From Pseudomonas sp. ACN8 (lineage in GTDB: Bacteria > Pseudomonadota > Gammaproteobacteria > Pseudomonadales > Pseudomonadaceae): a stretch of 64,000 bases of DNA. Below, one piece after another: positions 52,001 through 59,029 of the stretch. The stretch covers positions 1-64,000 of the forward strand of contig NZ_MRCS01000040.1 of assembly GCF_002303925.1 (NCBI RefSeq). The letters run 5' to 3'. The position numbers were made by a program, and so were the translations under genes. Each line of letters opens with the position of its first letter. Positions within the stretch are counted from its first letter, which is position 1. The notes under the pieces are model-generated. The model saw nothing but the letters and a program-made list of their open reading frames with translations. It searched no databases and was not told the origin of the DNA.

Positions 52001-52239
52001 ACCGCCATCGCTACTACCATCCCGACATCGGTCGCTATCTGACGCCGGATCCGGTCAAACTGGCCGGTGGGTTGAACCCGTATCGGTACACCCGGAACCC
52101 GACAGGGTGGGTGAATCCATTGGGGTTGGACGGGAATTGCCCGCAGGCGAACAAGCCGGAATGCTCGGCTCCATTTGGGGAAGGAGGGGCAAAGGTTGAT
52201 GTGGGGGAGCCTGGTGTGCCCTCTCCAACCTTCGAATAA
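49078..52239 (+). CDS. short Rhs/YD-repeat protein with a vestigial C-terminal tip
   Basis: 1,053 residues. After about 45 low-complexity residues comes a DUF6531-like start (GPVSMVTGEGLLSLTDGTLDGILPFDFTRLYRTS split by family spacing) and then some 20 YD repeats (YDxxGR type) through about residue 860. The Rhs core (LDHLGTPQELTSY, RFQGQYFDAESGLHYNRHRYY, LTPDPVKLAGGLNPYRY) ends with NPLGLD. Normally a polymorphic toxin follows; here only about 34 residues remain before the stop. The N terminus also lacks the PAAR or membrane region of full-length T6SS-type Rhs proteins. It is either a truncated relic or a short form using tip exchange. Confidence 0.88.
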   Translation: MFDPQEVLACPASGPLTLRSGRQERREDASRKAKNPNDDSADTVERTATHNGPVSMVTGEGLLSLTDGTLDGILPFDFTRLYRTSAVEIDSGLGFGWSHSLSQHLELHGDKVLWIDPENRRTPFPRPTATRPVLHNSLSRAAIYLGEKPDELILSPAGDRARFYHFHDGRLSAISDAYGNRLTVERDRCDRIQRLDNGADRALLLRYDLKHLVAVDYQVFQRGDPETNTWRTEQTLVSYRYDARQRLIEATNAAGESERYDYDEQHVILQRQLAGGASFFWAWERSGKAARCIHHWASFTQMEARYAYDDQGRLIAEQDALGAVTGYQYDKVGRLVTLLAQNEAPTSCEYRHGVLHTHTRGQETWTCQRNLQGDITAVTDSDGQITRYVYDPQGRLLTIRFPDQSSHRFVSNALGQLLEETLPDGTQRTFSYDVLGRRITGQDEHGAVTSYEWDAVGRLTRTTLPTGACRACRYNAYGQVTAETDELGRVTRYEYADDLHLVSRRINPDGSALKYGYDHAQLLLTEIENEVGDTYRLDYTPGGLIRQETGFDGRRTTYAYDGNGQLLEKTEFGDDGSQLVTQYQRDSAGRLLLKTLPDGIKVEYHYDNFGRLVRVDDGQDHPLAFEYDCQGRLITEHQGRVTLRYVYDACGRLKRLRLPDDCVLVYHHAKGGVLTAIDLNGTRLTSHRFVGGREQQRQQGLLLSDYAYDEQGRLQAHAVSQKQRPMYSREYAYSAKGNLLQITDSRRGQRHYQYDALDRLTGAHHARDPFAESFTHDPAGNLQIHGRPSPFVHQGNRLRRHCNSHYVYDVFGNLIREHRGMPPLVTQYTYDSQHRLISISTPDGKSVSYRYDAFGRRIRKTVDGQTTQFFWRGDRLIAESAPRHYRSYIYEPGSFRPLALLDGKGRADVRPFYYQLDHLGTPQELTSYSGAIVWSAKYTAHGKLRELSQGAGERFEQPLRFQGQYFDAESGLHYNRHRYYHPDIGRYLTPDPVKLAGGLNPYRYTRNPTGWVNPLGLDGNCPQANKPECSAPFGEGGAKVDVGEPGVPSPTFE

Positions 52240-52279
52240 ATACGCGTATCACGCAGACTCACGGGAGTCCCGGGCTTGC

Positions 52280-52492
52280 TCACTGTCGTTTCGTAATAGC
52301 TGGCTCACTCGCACCCGCGCCATCGTCCCGATCATCGGAATCGGCCTCAATATCGTCCTTGCTCGGAACCTGCTCCACACCTGCATCATCATCGTCCGGC
52401 GGTCGTTGATCGCGGCTCAAGGAATCGGTAGGCGACGGCAGCGGATACTCCGGTGTTTCATCAGCGTCGGGGACTTTCCGATCAGTCTTCAT
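52280..52492 (-). CDS. very acidic small hypothetical protein
   Basis: 70 residues, strongly acidic (PPDDDDAGVEQ, EADSDDRDDGAG), probably disordered, without TM segment. A good GAGAGG ribosome site lies seven bases before the ATG, which supports a real gene. It runs opposite to and 41 bp from the Rhs stop. I do not recognise the family. Its composition is similar to that of the next gene. Confidence 0.55.
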   Translation of the reverse strand: MKTDRKVPDADETPEYPLPSPTDSLSRDQRPPDDDDAGVEQVPSKDDIEADSDDRDDGAGASEPAITKRQ

Positions 52493-52599
52493 ATCGCACC
52501 TCTCGCGTGACCTGAAGTGAAGGCCATGACCTGGCGAGGATCGGACGATGGACGCGTTCGATCAGTTGGACAACCAGTCATTCCGCCAACTGGGCTCGA

Positions 52600-52782
52600 T
52601 CAATCTTCGTCCTCTTCCTCATCGTCAAACTCGATATTCCCCACATCGCCCAAATCATCAGCATCGTTAAGCGGCACCGTCGCATCATCCATCAGCGATC
52701 CCGGATCCTCATTGCCGGGATCGTTGATAGATGGCAGTCCGCTCGGGTCTTTTTCTTCCTTGCCTTTGCTTTTCACTGTCAT
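52600..52782 (-). CDS. very acidic small hypothetical protein
   Basis: 60 residues from MTVKSKGKEEKDP, with GAGG seven bases before the ATG. A basic start is followed by an Asp/Glu-rich tail (FDDEEEDED). It begins 17 bp after the glycine-zipper gene on the same strand and is probably co-transcribed with it. I do not recognise it. Confidence 0.55.
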   Translation of the reverse strand: MTVKSKGKEEKDPSGLPSINDPGNEDPGSLMDDATVPLNDADDLGDVGNIEFDDEEEDED

Positions 52783-52798
52783 GGGATGCCTCACTCAA

Positions 52799-53266
52799 CT
52801 AGCGATGCTTTTTGTGGTGTTTGTTCGAATGTTTATAACCGTTACCGGAATGGGAATGACCGCTGTCACTCCCCAGATCATTGCCGACCGCACCGCCGGC
52901 TGCACCGCCCAGGCCTGCGCCGATGGCCGATCCGGTCGAACCGCCAAGACTGTTGCCGACCACCGATCCACCCGCCGCGCCCAAACCACCGCCTACCGCC
53001 GCCTCGGTGCGACTGCGCTTGGGTGCGGCAATGGCACTGCCGGCCGCTCCGCCGACACCTGCACCAATCGCTGCCCCCGTACTACCGCCCACCTGACCAC
53101 CGACAACGTTGCCCAACACCCCACCAAGACCACCGCCCACCGCGGCATCTCCATTACCTCCCGCCAGTGCCGCCTGAGAGATCAGCCATCCAAAAACAAT
53201 CGCAGGCAACATCAATCGTCGAGCACTCAGGCTTGCGGTTTTCTTGCCGTTGGTTTTCGGGTCCAT
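52799..53266 (-). CDS. exported glycine-zipper protein, copy A
   Basis: 155 residues from MDPKTNGKK, with a signal sequence (MLPAIVFGWLISQAALA) after a long basic n-region. The mature part is nearly all GxxxG repeats (GGGLGGVLGNVVGGQVGGS, GAAIGAGVGGAAGSAIA), ending in a His/Lys-rich tail. Such glycine zippers insert in or associate with membranes. The GAGGCACGCC ribosome site resembles that of the next gene. It is a paralogue of copy B just upstream. Confidence 0.8.
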   Translation of the reverse strand: MDPKTNGKKTASLSARRLMLPAIVFGWLISQAALAGGNGDAAVGGGLGGVLGNVVGGQVGGSTGAAIGAGVGGAAGSAIAAPKRSRTEAAVGGGLGAAGGSVVGNSLGGSTGSAIGAGLGGAAGGAVGNDLGSDSGHSHSGNGYKHSNKHHKKHR

Positions 53267-53333
53267 GGCGTGCCTCACATTTTTCAGGGGTATGGAAGAT
53301 TTGAGCCGCGGCACCGTAAAACGTTCATAAATG

Positions 53334-53364
53334 AAAAAGCCCGGCATCAAGCCGGGCTCTTTTT
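53334..53364 (-). terminator. terminator after glycine-zipper copy B
   Basis: AGCCCGGC pairs with GCCGGGCT around an ATCAA/TTGAT loop, followed on the minus strand by a run of T residues. It separates copy B from copy A. Confidence 0.85.
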
Positions 53365-53380
53365 AGATGCACAATCAGGA

Positions 53381-53749
53381 TCAGTGACCCTTGTGACCCT
53401 TGGCCAGGTTGCTGCCTACGCCACCGCCCAATGCACCGCCCAGGCCAGCACCGATGGTGGCGCCGGACTTGCCGCCAAGGCTATTGCCGATCACCGAACC
53501 ACCGGCCGCGCCAACACCGCCACCGATAGCAGCGCTGGTGCGATGACCTTTTTTGGCGGCAACTGCACTGCCCGCCGCGCCAGCGACGCCCGCGCCAATC
53601 GCTGCGCCAGTGCTGCCGCCCATCTTCTGGCCGACCACGTTACCCAATGCGCCGCCCAAGCCACCGCCCAGCGCGGCAGTGCCGTCACCAGCCATTGCAC
53701 CTTGAGCAACCAGAAGCCCCAGAACCAGAGCGGGCAGTGTTAAACGCAT
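53381..53749 (-). CDS. exported glycine-zipper protein, copy B
   Basis: 122 residues from MRLTLPALVLG with a clean signal peptide ending GAMA. Mature part as in copy A: LGGGLGGALGNVVGQKMGGS, AIGAGVAGAAGSAVAAKKGHRTSAAIGGG, ending KGHKGH. Only this ATG precedes the signal peptide in a sensible way; 26 upstream codons are non-coding spacer. Copies A and B align over their whole mature length, so they arose by tandem duplication. Confidence 0.8.
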   Translation of the reverse strand: MRLTLPALVLGLLVAQGAMAGDGTAALGGGLGGALGNVVGQKMGGSTGAAIGAGVAGAAGSAVAAKKGHRTSAAIGGGVGAAGGSVIGNSLGGKSGATIGAGLGGALGGGVGSNLAKGHKGH

Positions 53750-53889
53750 GACAAAAACCTCAAAAAATAGGGGTACACAAAAAGGGGGCGAGATTGAATG
53801 CTTTTGCGCGGATAAAGTCCAGCACACCGATCCAACTTCGCGATTGGCGACGGTTGGACAGCGTTTACCGAAAAGGTTTTATCGCGGAC

Positions 53890-53916
53890 AAAAAAAAGCC
53901 CGCTGGGGAAACGGGC
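53890..53916 (-). terminator. isolated rho-independent terminator
   Basis: On the minus strand GCCCG..CGGGC (53912-53916 and 53898-53902) with a nine-base loop is followed by eight T residues. It is downstream of a second terminator at 54026 with no gene between them. Confidence 0.75.
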
Positions 53917-54025
53917 CAGGTGTTGCTTTCTAACGGATGAGTCGAGATTACGAAGGGACCTGTGAAAAGTTTGTGAAAAATCACTCCCTTCAAAAAAATT
54001 GTCATGAAATTTTTCAGACACAAAA

Positions 54026-54050
54026 AATCCCGTTCTATGACGGGGTCTGT
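54026..54050 (-). terminator. terminator of the 54062-54250 gene
   Basis: On the minus strand CCCCGT-CATAGA-ACGGGA followed by six T residues, just after the stop codon of the small gene upstream. Confidence 0.8.
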
Positions 54051-54061
54051 CTAACGTTCGG

Positions 54062-54250
54062 TTACTTCCTGACCGGTGCTGTCACCCTGGGTAAGAATTT
54101 GCCCTTCAGTACCCGGCACGCCCTGGTCTTGATCTTGCCGACCTCAGTCTGGTCCTCGCCGAAACTCGCCACATACTGGGTCTGACCACACCGCACGGCG
54201 TTGTTGATCGGAAATTCTGCGCCATCGTCCTCGATATATGGATCAGCCAT
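54062..54250 (-). CDS. small hypothetical protein
   Basis: 62 residues from MADPYIEDDG with a strong AAAGGGGTGAAGAG ribosome site. Soluble; basic C terminus (KGKFLPRVTAPVRK). Short, with no motif I recognise. It is followed by a good terminator and has its own gap upstream, so it is probably an independent gene. Confidence 0.7.
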   Translation of the reverse strand: MADPYIEDDGAEFPINNAVRCGQTQYVASFGEDQTEVGKIKTRACRVLKGKFLPRVTAPVRK

Positions 54251-54396
54251 CTCTTCACCCCTTTCAAAACGCGCGATCGACACCGGCAAACCCTTTGCCT
54301 GAAAGAATATCGATCGCCAAGGTTTTTCAGACTAGCCGGTCACCAACAGACCCGCTGTTCGGATTTTCCCGTGACCGACGAATGGCTTCTCACCTT

Positions 54397-54717
54397 TCAC
54401 CTCAACTTGACCGCCGTCCCGGCCACAAACACCACGACCATCCCGCCCTTGCCGGCCGGCATGCTGATCTCATAATCAAGCCCGACCACCGCGTCCGCCC
54501 CAAGCGCCAGCGCCCGCTCCCTGATCTCATCGGTGGCCTGAATGCGCGCTTCCTTCAACGCTCGTTCCAGTGTCTGGGAACGCCCGCCGAAAAAGTCGCG
54601 CATCCCGGCAAACACGTCGCGGACAACATTGATCCCTTGCACCGACTCGGCGCTGACGATGTCCAGGTAGGCGGTAATTTGCCGGCCTTCGATGGCGTGG
54701 GTCGTGGTGACGATCAT
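54397..54717 (-). CDS. YbjQ/UPF0145-family protein
   Basis: 106 residues; the DUF74 heavy-metal-binding-domain fold with the N-terminal TTTHAIEGRQI, the central GVVRD-like VVRDVFAGMRDFFGGRS, and ALALGADAVVGLDYEIS. The structure of related proteins is a pentameric jelly-roll-like barrel; function is unknown. The ATG overlaps the stop of the hydrolase fragment upstream (CCATGA), showing the two were once an operon. Confidence 0.9.
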   Translation of the reverse strand: MIVTTTHAIEGRQITAYLDIVSAESVQGINVVRDVFAGMRDFFGGRSQTLERALKEARIQATDEIRERALALGADAVVGLDYEISMPAGKGGMVVVFVAGTAVKLR

Positions 54718-54899
54718 GGGCGTTCCTTACTGTTCAGAAATTCAGCCAGCGCCTCAAACGCCGGCAACGTGACGGGATCGTTGGCCGAGTTACTGGCCAC
54801 CGGATGGGTTGCGTAGCGGACGATGACCATCTCGGCCTTCGGGTCGACATAGATGCGCTGCCCATGGACCCCACGCGCCATGAACGCCCCGCCCTCCTT
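54714..54899 (-). pseudogene. 3' remnant of a serine hydrolase (beta-lactamase-fold) gene
   Basis: An open minus-strand frame reads EGGAFMARGVHGQRIYVDP, then AEMVIVRYATHPVASN, then FEALAEFLNS, ending TGA at 54714. This is the C-terminal part of class-C beta-lactamase/6-aminohexanoate-dimer-hydrolase-like enzymes (RGVHGQ.IYVDP, VIVRYA). The rest, including the SxxK active site, is missing: homology stops at about 54899, where the lower-GC gene begins. It is too short to appear as a normal gene. Confidence 0.8.
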
Positions 54900-54906
54900 T
54901 CAATTT

Positions 54907-55560
54907 TCAGTTGGATTTCGCAGGTACATCGCTGAAGTCATAGATACCCTTAAAAAGATTCACATGGATCCTGGAACAGGTATCCGGATTTTTTCGGATG
55001 TAGACAACGTCATTTTCCACTGGCCCGCAGGTCGTGACCTTGGACGCGTCAGCGAGAACCGCATACCGGATTAAAGGATCAACTTGTGATGAAGCGAGCA
55101 TGCCGGCTCCCATCAGGGTCCCGATGAAGAAAATCTTCAGCCCTGGAACGTGTTCTTCGGCAGACGCGCCAATCCTCACACCAAACAACGCCTTCATCTG
55201 CCAACAGACGAGCATGCAAATGCTGATCAACAGCAGTGAAATGGGTACAGATAAAATGACACCACCGATTGTCGAGGCGTACCTGATATTTTCGACTTCA
55301 ATTCCAGTGGTAGCGTTGATGGTTTTCTCCGCTACGATTTTACAAATGTAAAAAACGATTGCTGTGTAGGCCAGGGAGCTTGGCCATTTCTTTGCAAAAG
55401 CACTGATGTTCTTGCGGTTGCAAAAAGCAAAATACGCACCACATGAAAATACAGACGTAAAAATTAAAGCCGTCAGCGTCTCGTGCTCAAGAAACTGCGC
55501 AAGCCACACCGCAAAAATCAACACGGCAGCCTTGATCATGTTCTTTATTTCAATGCTCAT
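54907..55560 (-). CDS. lower-GC membrane protein of unknown family
   Basis: 217 residues, with about five TM helices (near 7-27, 32-48, 60-80, 98-125, 145-160) and a C-terminal extracytoplasmic part containing two Cys (TTCGPVEN, DTCSRI). AT content and codon use (many AAA, ATT, TTT) differ clearly from all neighbours, and it interrupts a serine-hydrolase gene, so it was probably acquired horizontally next to tRNA-Ser. I do not recognise the family. Confidence 0.75.
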   Translation of the reverse strand: MSIEIKNMIKAAVLIFAVWLAQFLEHETLTALIFTSVFSCGAYFAFCNRKNISAFAKKWPSSLAYTAIVFYICKIVAEKTINATTGIEVENIRYASTIGGVILSVPISLLLISICMLVCWQMKALFGVRIGASAEEHVPGLKIFFIGTLMGAGMLASSQVDPLIRYAVLADASKVTTCGPVENDVVYIRKNPDTCSRIHVNLFKGIYDFSDVPAKSN

Positions 55561-55790
55561 ACTTGCGAAAAACCCTATTCAAAAACTGTGTCATGCATAG
55601 GAAGCAGCATATCGAGGCGCCCTCGCTCTGGCTGTAGGAGAGCTCCGCGAGTTTCGAAGGACCTTACGCTTGCTTCGTTTTCGCTTGGATATCGGCACGA
55701 TGATGTATTTGGGGCCGGATTGCGGAGTAGATGGCCATACGAACGGGAATATGATCCGGCAACATTCCCTATCGCTCTTTTTCAGACGCC
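55561..55790. other. region between the lower-GC gene and the tRNA terminator, no gene seen
   Basis: Mixed composition; 'GCTGTAGGAGAGCTCCGCG' near 55630 resembles a decayed REP tail. No ribosome-site-bearing frame. It may hold the acquired gene's promoter and the far edge of the insertion. Confidence 0.5.
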
Positions 55791-55837
55791 AAAAACCACA
55801 AACCCCCGACTTTCTCTAGGAAAGTCAGGGGTTTGTG
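55791..55837 (-). terminator. long hairpin terminator after tRNA-Ser
   Basis: Seventeen positions pair with one mismatch (55797-55813 with 55821-55837, seven-base loop), followed on the minus strand by GGTTTTT. It is 12 bp after the tRNA CCA end. Confidence 0.85.
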
Positions 55838-55848
55838 TTTGCAGAATG

Positions 55849-55938
55849 TGGCGGTGAAGGAGAGATTCGAACTCTCGATACAGTTTCCTGTATACACACT
55901 TTCCAGGCGTGCTCCTTAAGCCACTCGGACACTTCACC
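55849..55938 (-). tRNA. tRNA-Ser (anticodon GGA)
   Basis: 90 nt with encoded CCA. Acceptor stem GGTGAAG/CTTCACC with G discriminator, a long variable arm typical of serine tRNAs (GTATACAGGAAACTGTATC hairpin), T-arm GTTCGAATC, and the anticodon loop CTGGAAA. It reads UCC (and UCU by wobble). tRNA-Ser genes are common insertion targets; I looked for a repeat of the 3' end nearby and found none. Confidence 0.95.
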
Positions 55939-56246
55939 GTATCTCTTCAAACAAGTTCTGTCTGTCGAGGCGCGCTAATGTAGTCGAAAGCTTTTCCGAT
56001 GGCAAATATTTTTTTCAGAATTTTCATGCGGTTAACGCGATTCAGCGTTTGCGGTCGTTCCGGGCCATGGCAAACCGGCCAATCTCCGGCTTCGTGCCCT
56101 CTTCTATATAGAGGGGAATGCGCGGCAGGCGCGGCGGGCTACGCTTGGCGGGCGGGAAAAGGGTGACTGGTGGGTCAGCCACGGCGCTTTACCTGGCCTG
56201 CGGCGGTGGGTAACGTCTGCCCAACTTTATTGAAAGGAATAGCGTC
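55939..56246. other. region upstream of the crotonase gene and tRNA, no gene seen
   Basis: About 300 bp holding the divergent tRNA-Ser and crotonase promoters. The stretch 56100-56160 is very GC-rich with repeated GGCGGG and CGCGGC; no clear open frame or hairpin of note. Confidence 0.5.
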
Positions 56247-56936
56247 ATGAGTGAGTTGATTTCTTACCATCTCGAAGACGGTATCGCGACCCTGACCTTG
56301 AACAATGGCAAGGTCAATGCCATCTCTCCGGATGTGATTGCCGAGTTCAACGCTGCGCTGGATCGGGCCGTGACGGATCGTGCGGTGGTGATCATTACCG
56401 GCCAGCCGGGCATTCTCTCTGGCGGTTATGACCTGAAGGTGATGACGGCCGGCCCCAGGGAAGCCGTGGCATTGGTGACCGCCGGCTCGACCCTGGCCCG
56501 CCGCCTGCTGTCGCACCCCTTCCCGGTGATCGTGGCGTGCTCGGGGCATGCGGTGGCCAAGGGTGCGTTCCTGCTGTTGTCGGCCGACTATCGCATCGGT
56601 GTAGACGGTCCATTCAGCATCGGCCTGAACGAAGTGCAGATCGGCATGACCATGCACCACGCAGGCATCGAGATCGCCCGTGACCGCCTGAACAAAGTGG
56701 CGTTACAGCGTTCGGTGGTCAACGGCGAGATGTTCAATCCACAAGGCGCCGTGGCAGCCGGCTTCCTTGATGTGGTGGTCTCGCCTGAAGAACTGCAAGG
56801 CGCGGCGCTGGCGGCGGCTCGTCAGTTGAAGAAGATCAACATGACCGCGCACAAGAACACCAAACTGAAAGTGCGCAAGGCGTTGCTGGAGGCCCTGGAC
56901 AACGCGATCATCCAGGACCAGGAACATTTGGGCTAA
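56247..56936 (+). CDS. crotonase/enoyl-CoA hydratase-family protein
   Basis: 229 residues with GAAAGGAA ahead of the ATG. Crotonase fold: LTLNNGKVNAIS, GQPGILSGGYDLKVM (oxyanion hole), GHAVAKGAFLLLSADYRIG. The usual pair of catalytic glutamates of enoyl-CoA hydratase is not clearly retained (AFLLLSADYR and NEVQIGM contain only one), so another CoA thioester reaction is possible. Standing alone with its own terminator. Confidence 0.88.
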   Translation: MSELISYHLEDGIATLTLNNGKVNAISPDVIAEFNAALDRAVTDRAVVIITGQPGILSGGYDLKVMTAGPREAVALVTAGSTLARRLLSHPFPVIVACSGHAVAKGAFLLLSADYRIGVDGPFSIGLNEVQIGMTMHHAGIEIARDRLNKVALQRSVVNGEMFNPQGAVAAGFLDVVVSPEELQGAALAAARQLKKINMTAHKNTKLKVRKALLEALDNAIIQDQEHLG

Positions 56937-56955
56937 GCCCGGAACTGCTGCAACG

Positions 56956-56985
56956 AAAAGCCCGACCGTCGTGTCGGGCTTTTTC
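56956..56985 (+). terminator. terminator of the crotonase gene
   Basis: AAAGCCCGAC / GTCGGGCTTT stem with a CGTCGT-type loop, followed by five T residues, 20 bp after the stop codon. Confidence 0.9.
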
Positions 56986-57150
56986 ATAGGTGTCTTGGTT
57001 AAACGTCTGCAAACGCTCTAGACCGCGTCTGACCAAATAGTCGGCAACATCAGCTCAAACATCGGCCATCTCCCACTTCCCTGGGAGCAATTGCCGAAAA
57101 CAGTGCACATCCGTACACTGCGCCACCTTTTGTCCCGGTGGGGCCTGTAA

Positions 57151-57873
57151 ATGCTGTTTTTGTTCCGTATGTCGTTGATGAGCATGCACTTTATTGTGGC
57201 GGGGATGCTGGGAGTGATTCTCGGCCTGTGTCGGCCATTCAATCCGGACAACAGCCGCCTGTGCGCACGCCTGTATGCATGGCCGGCCATGTGTATTTTG
57301 CGTTTGCGGGTGAAAGCCGAAGTCGGGCCGTTGATGGATAAACCCGACAGCTGCGTGATCATCGCCAATCACCAGTCCAACTACGACCTGTTTGTGTTTG
57401 GCAACGTGGTGCCCCGCCGCACCGTGTGCATCGGCAAAAAGAGCCTGAAGTGGGTGCCGCTGTTCGGGCAGTTGTTCTGGCTGGCCGGCAACGTGCTGAT
57501 CGACCGTGGCAATGCGCAAAAGGCACGCCAGTCGATGTTGACCACCACCCACACCCTGCAAAACAAAGACACTTCGATCTGGGTTTTCCCGGAAGGCACG
57601 CGCAATCTGGGTGAGGACTTGCTGCCCTTCAAGAAAGGCGCGTTTCAGATGGCTATTGCCGCCGGGGTGCCGATCGTCCCGGTGTGTGTCAGCAGTTACG
57701 TCAAACACATGCGATTGAACCGCTGGCGCAGCGGGAAAATCCTGATTCGCTCGTTGCCGGCGATTCCCACCGCCGGATTGAGCCTGGACGACATGCCCCT
57801 GCTGATCGCCCAGTGCCGCGAGCAGATGCGTGAATGCATCGAATCGATGGACCGGCAACTGCAAGCCGCCTGA
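57151..57873 (+). CDS. plsC: 1-acyl-sn-glycerol-3-phosphate acyltransferase
   Basis: 240 residues with one N-terminal TM helix (about 8-28). Acyltransferase motifs: block I NHQSNYD (HxxxxD), block III FPEGTRN, and block IV VPIVPVCVSS. It adds an acyl chain to lysophosphatidate in the inner membrane. Several PlsC paralogues occur in Pseudomonas; which one this is cannot be told. The Shine-Dalgarno is weak (GGGG). Confidence 0.9.
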   Translation: MLFLFRMSLMSMHFIVAGMLGVILGLCRPFNPDNSRLCARLYAWPAMCILRLRVKAEVGPLMDKPDSCVIIANHQSNYDLFVFGNVVPRRTVCIGKKSLKWVPLFGQLFWLAGNVLIDRGNAQKARQSMLTTTHTLQNKDTSIWVFPEGTRNLGEDLLPFKKGAFQMAIAAGVPIVPVCVSSYVKHMRLNRWRSGKILIRSLPAIPTAGLSLDDMPLLIAQCREQMRECIESMDRQLQAA

Positions 57874-57875
57874 AA

Positions 57876-57906
57876 AAGAAGACCCGCCTGGCGCGGGTTT
57901 TCTTTT
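57876..57906 (+). terminator. terminator after plsC
   Basis: ACCCGC / GCGGGT stem extended by A-rich/T-rich arms (AAGAAG..TTTTCTTTT), 3 bp after the stop codon. Confidence 0.85.
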
Positions 57907-58033
57907 GCCTGTGCGTCTTTGCCCAGAACTCGGCAGATTTAACTGACTCTCAAACACTGCGAGGCTAAGCTGATCCACACTGCCAATGCATTCGTTGCCA
58001 ATTGAAAGCTGCCAAAAGAAGTGAACCACCATC

Positions 58034-59005
58034 ATGGGTAGAGTTGTTGCTGCTGCGGTTTATAGCGCCGGTAAGAGAGTCACCAATATTACCCTTGACG
58101 AAGGCGCAGCCTGGGCGGCAAAGCCCGGGCACTTTGTCTGGATCGGCCTCGAAGAGCCGAACGCCGAGGAACTCTATAATCTGCAACGCCAGTTCAACCT
58201 GCACGAACTGGCCATCGAAGACGCCCTGGAAAAGCACAGCCGGCCGAAGCTGGAAACCTTCGGCGATGCACTGTTCATCGTGACCTACTCCCCCATCCGC
58301 CACGAAGGCAAACTCGAGTTCATCGAGACGCATATCTTTGCCGGCAATGGCTACATCATTACTGCGCGCAACGGTCACTCGGCGTCCTACGCCCATGTCC
58401 GACAGCGCTGTGAGGCGCGTCCGCTATTGCTTGAGCACGGGGAAGATTTCGTACTCTATGCCATCCTCGATTTCGTGATCGAAAACTACCAGCCGATGGG
58501 CGAAGCCATTCACGCGGAAATCGATGTGCTGGAGGGCAATGTGTTATGTGGCTCGCTGAATGATTACGACATCCAGAAGCTACATGGCCTGCGTCGTGAT
58601 GTTTTACGCTTGCGTCGTTATGTGGCGCCGATGATCGAGATAGGAGAGGAACTGCAGAGGCTGAGCTTCCCGTTCATCGACAAGAACATGCGCCCGTACT
58701 TTCGCGATGTGCAGATCCATGTAACGCGGCAGATGGAAGACCTGACGACGCTGGCGGATATTGCCAGCCAGACGATTGAGGTCGGGGTGCTGTTGGAGGC
58801 CTCACGCCAGAGCGTGGTACAACGCAAGTTTGCGGCCTGGGCGGCGATCCTGGCCTTCCCGACGGCGGTGGCGGGGATCTATGGGATGAATTTCCAGAAC
58901 ATGCCCGAGTTGACCTGGCACTACGGGTATTTCGGGGTGCTGGGGTTTATTACGGTGGGTTGTCTGGGGTTGTGGGCAAGTTTCAAGAAGTCGGGGTGGC
59001 TTTAA
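58034..59005 (+). CDS. corA: CorA magnesium/cobalt channel
   Basis: 323 residues. A large acidic cytoplasmic domain is followed by two TM helices at the C terminus and the pore signature YGMNFQNMPE (GMN) near 285-294. It forms pentamers that admit Mg2+ into the cell. Normal family length and layout. It is followed by a REPIN; the coding strand has an unusual run of GGGG-rich codons near its end (TTTCGGGGTGCTGGGG). Confidence 0.95.
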   Translation: MGRVVAAAVYSAGKRVTNITLDEGAAWAAKPGHFVWIGLEEPNAEELYNLQRQFNLHELAIEDALEKHSRPKLETFGDALFIVTYSPIRHEGKLEFIETHIFAGNGYIITARNGHSASYAHVRQRCEARPLLLEHGEDFVLYAILDFVIENYQPMGEAIHAEIDVLEGNVLCGSLNDYDIQKLHGLRRDVLRLRRYVAPMIEIGEELQRLSFPFIDKNMRPYFRDVQIHVTRQMEDLTTLADIASQTIEVGVLLEASRQSVVQRKFAAWAAILAFPTAVAGIYGMNFQNMPELTWHYGYFGVLGFITVGCLGLWASFKKSGWL

Positions 59006-59029
59006 ATCCAAGGCGAGTGCTTCGCACTC

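Noticed and set aside
52175..52510. The +1 frame after the Rhs core as a displaced toxin tip
   Set aside because: Most of it is antisense to the small acidic gene, with no recognised toxin motif, and I cannot show a frameshift without comparison.
55849..55938. An att repeat of the tRNA-Ser 3' end bounding the inserted gene
   Set aside because: I searched the adjacent 1.2 kb by eye and found no copy of the T-arm or acceptor end.
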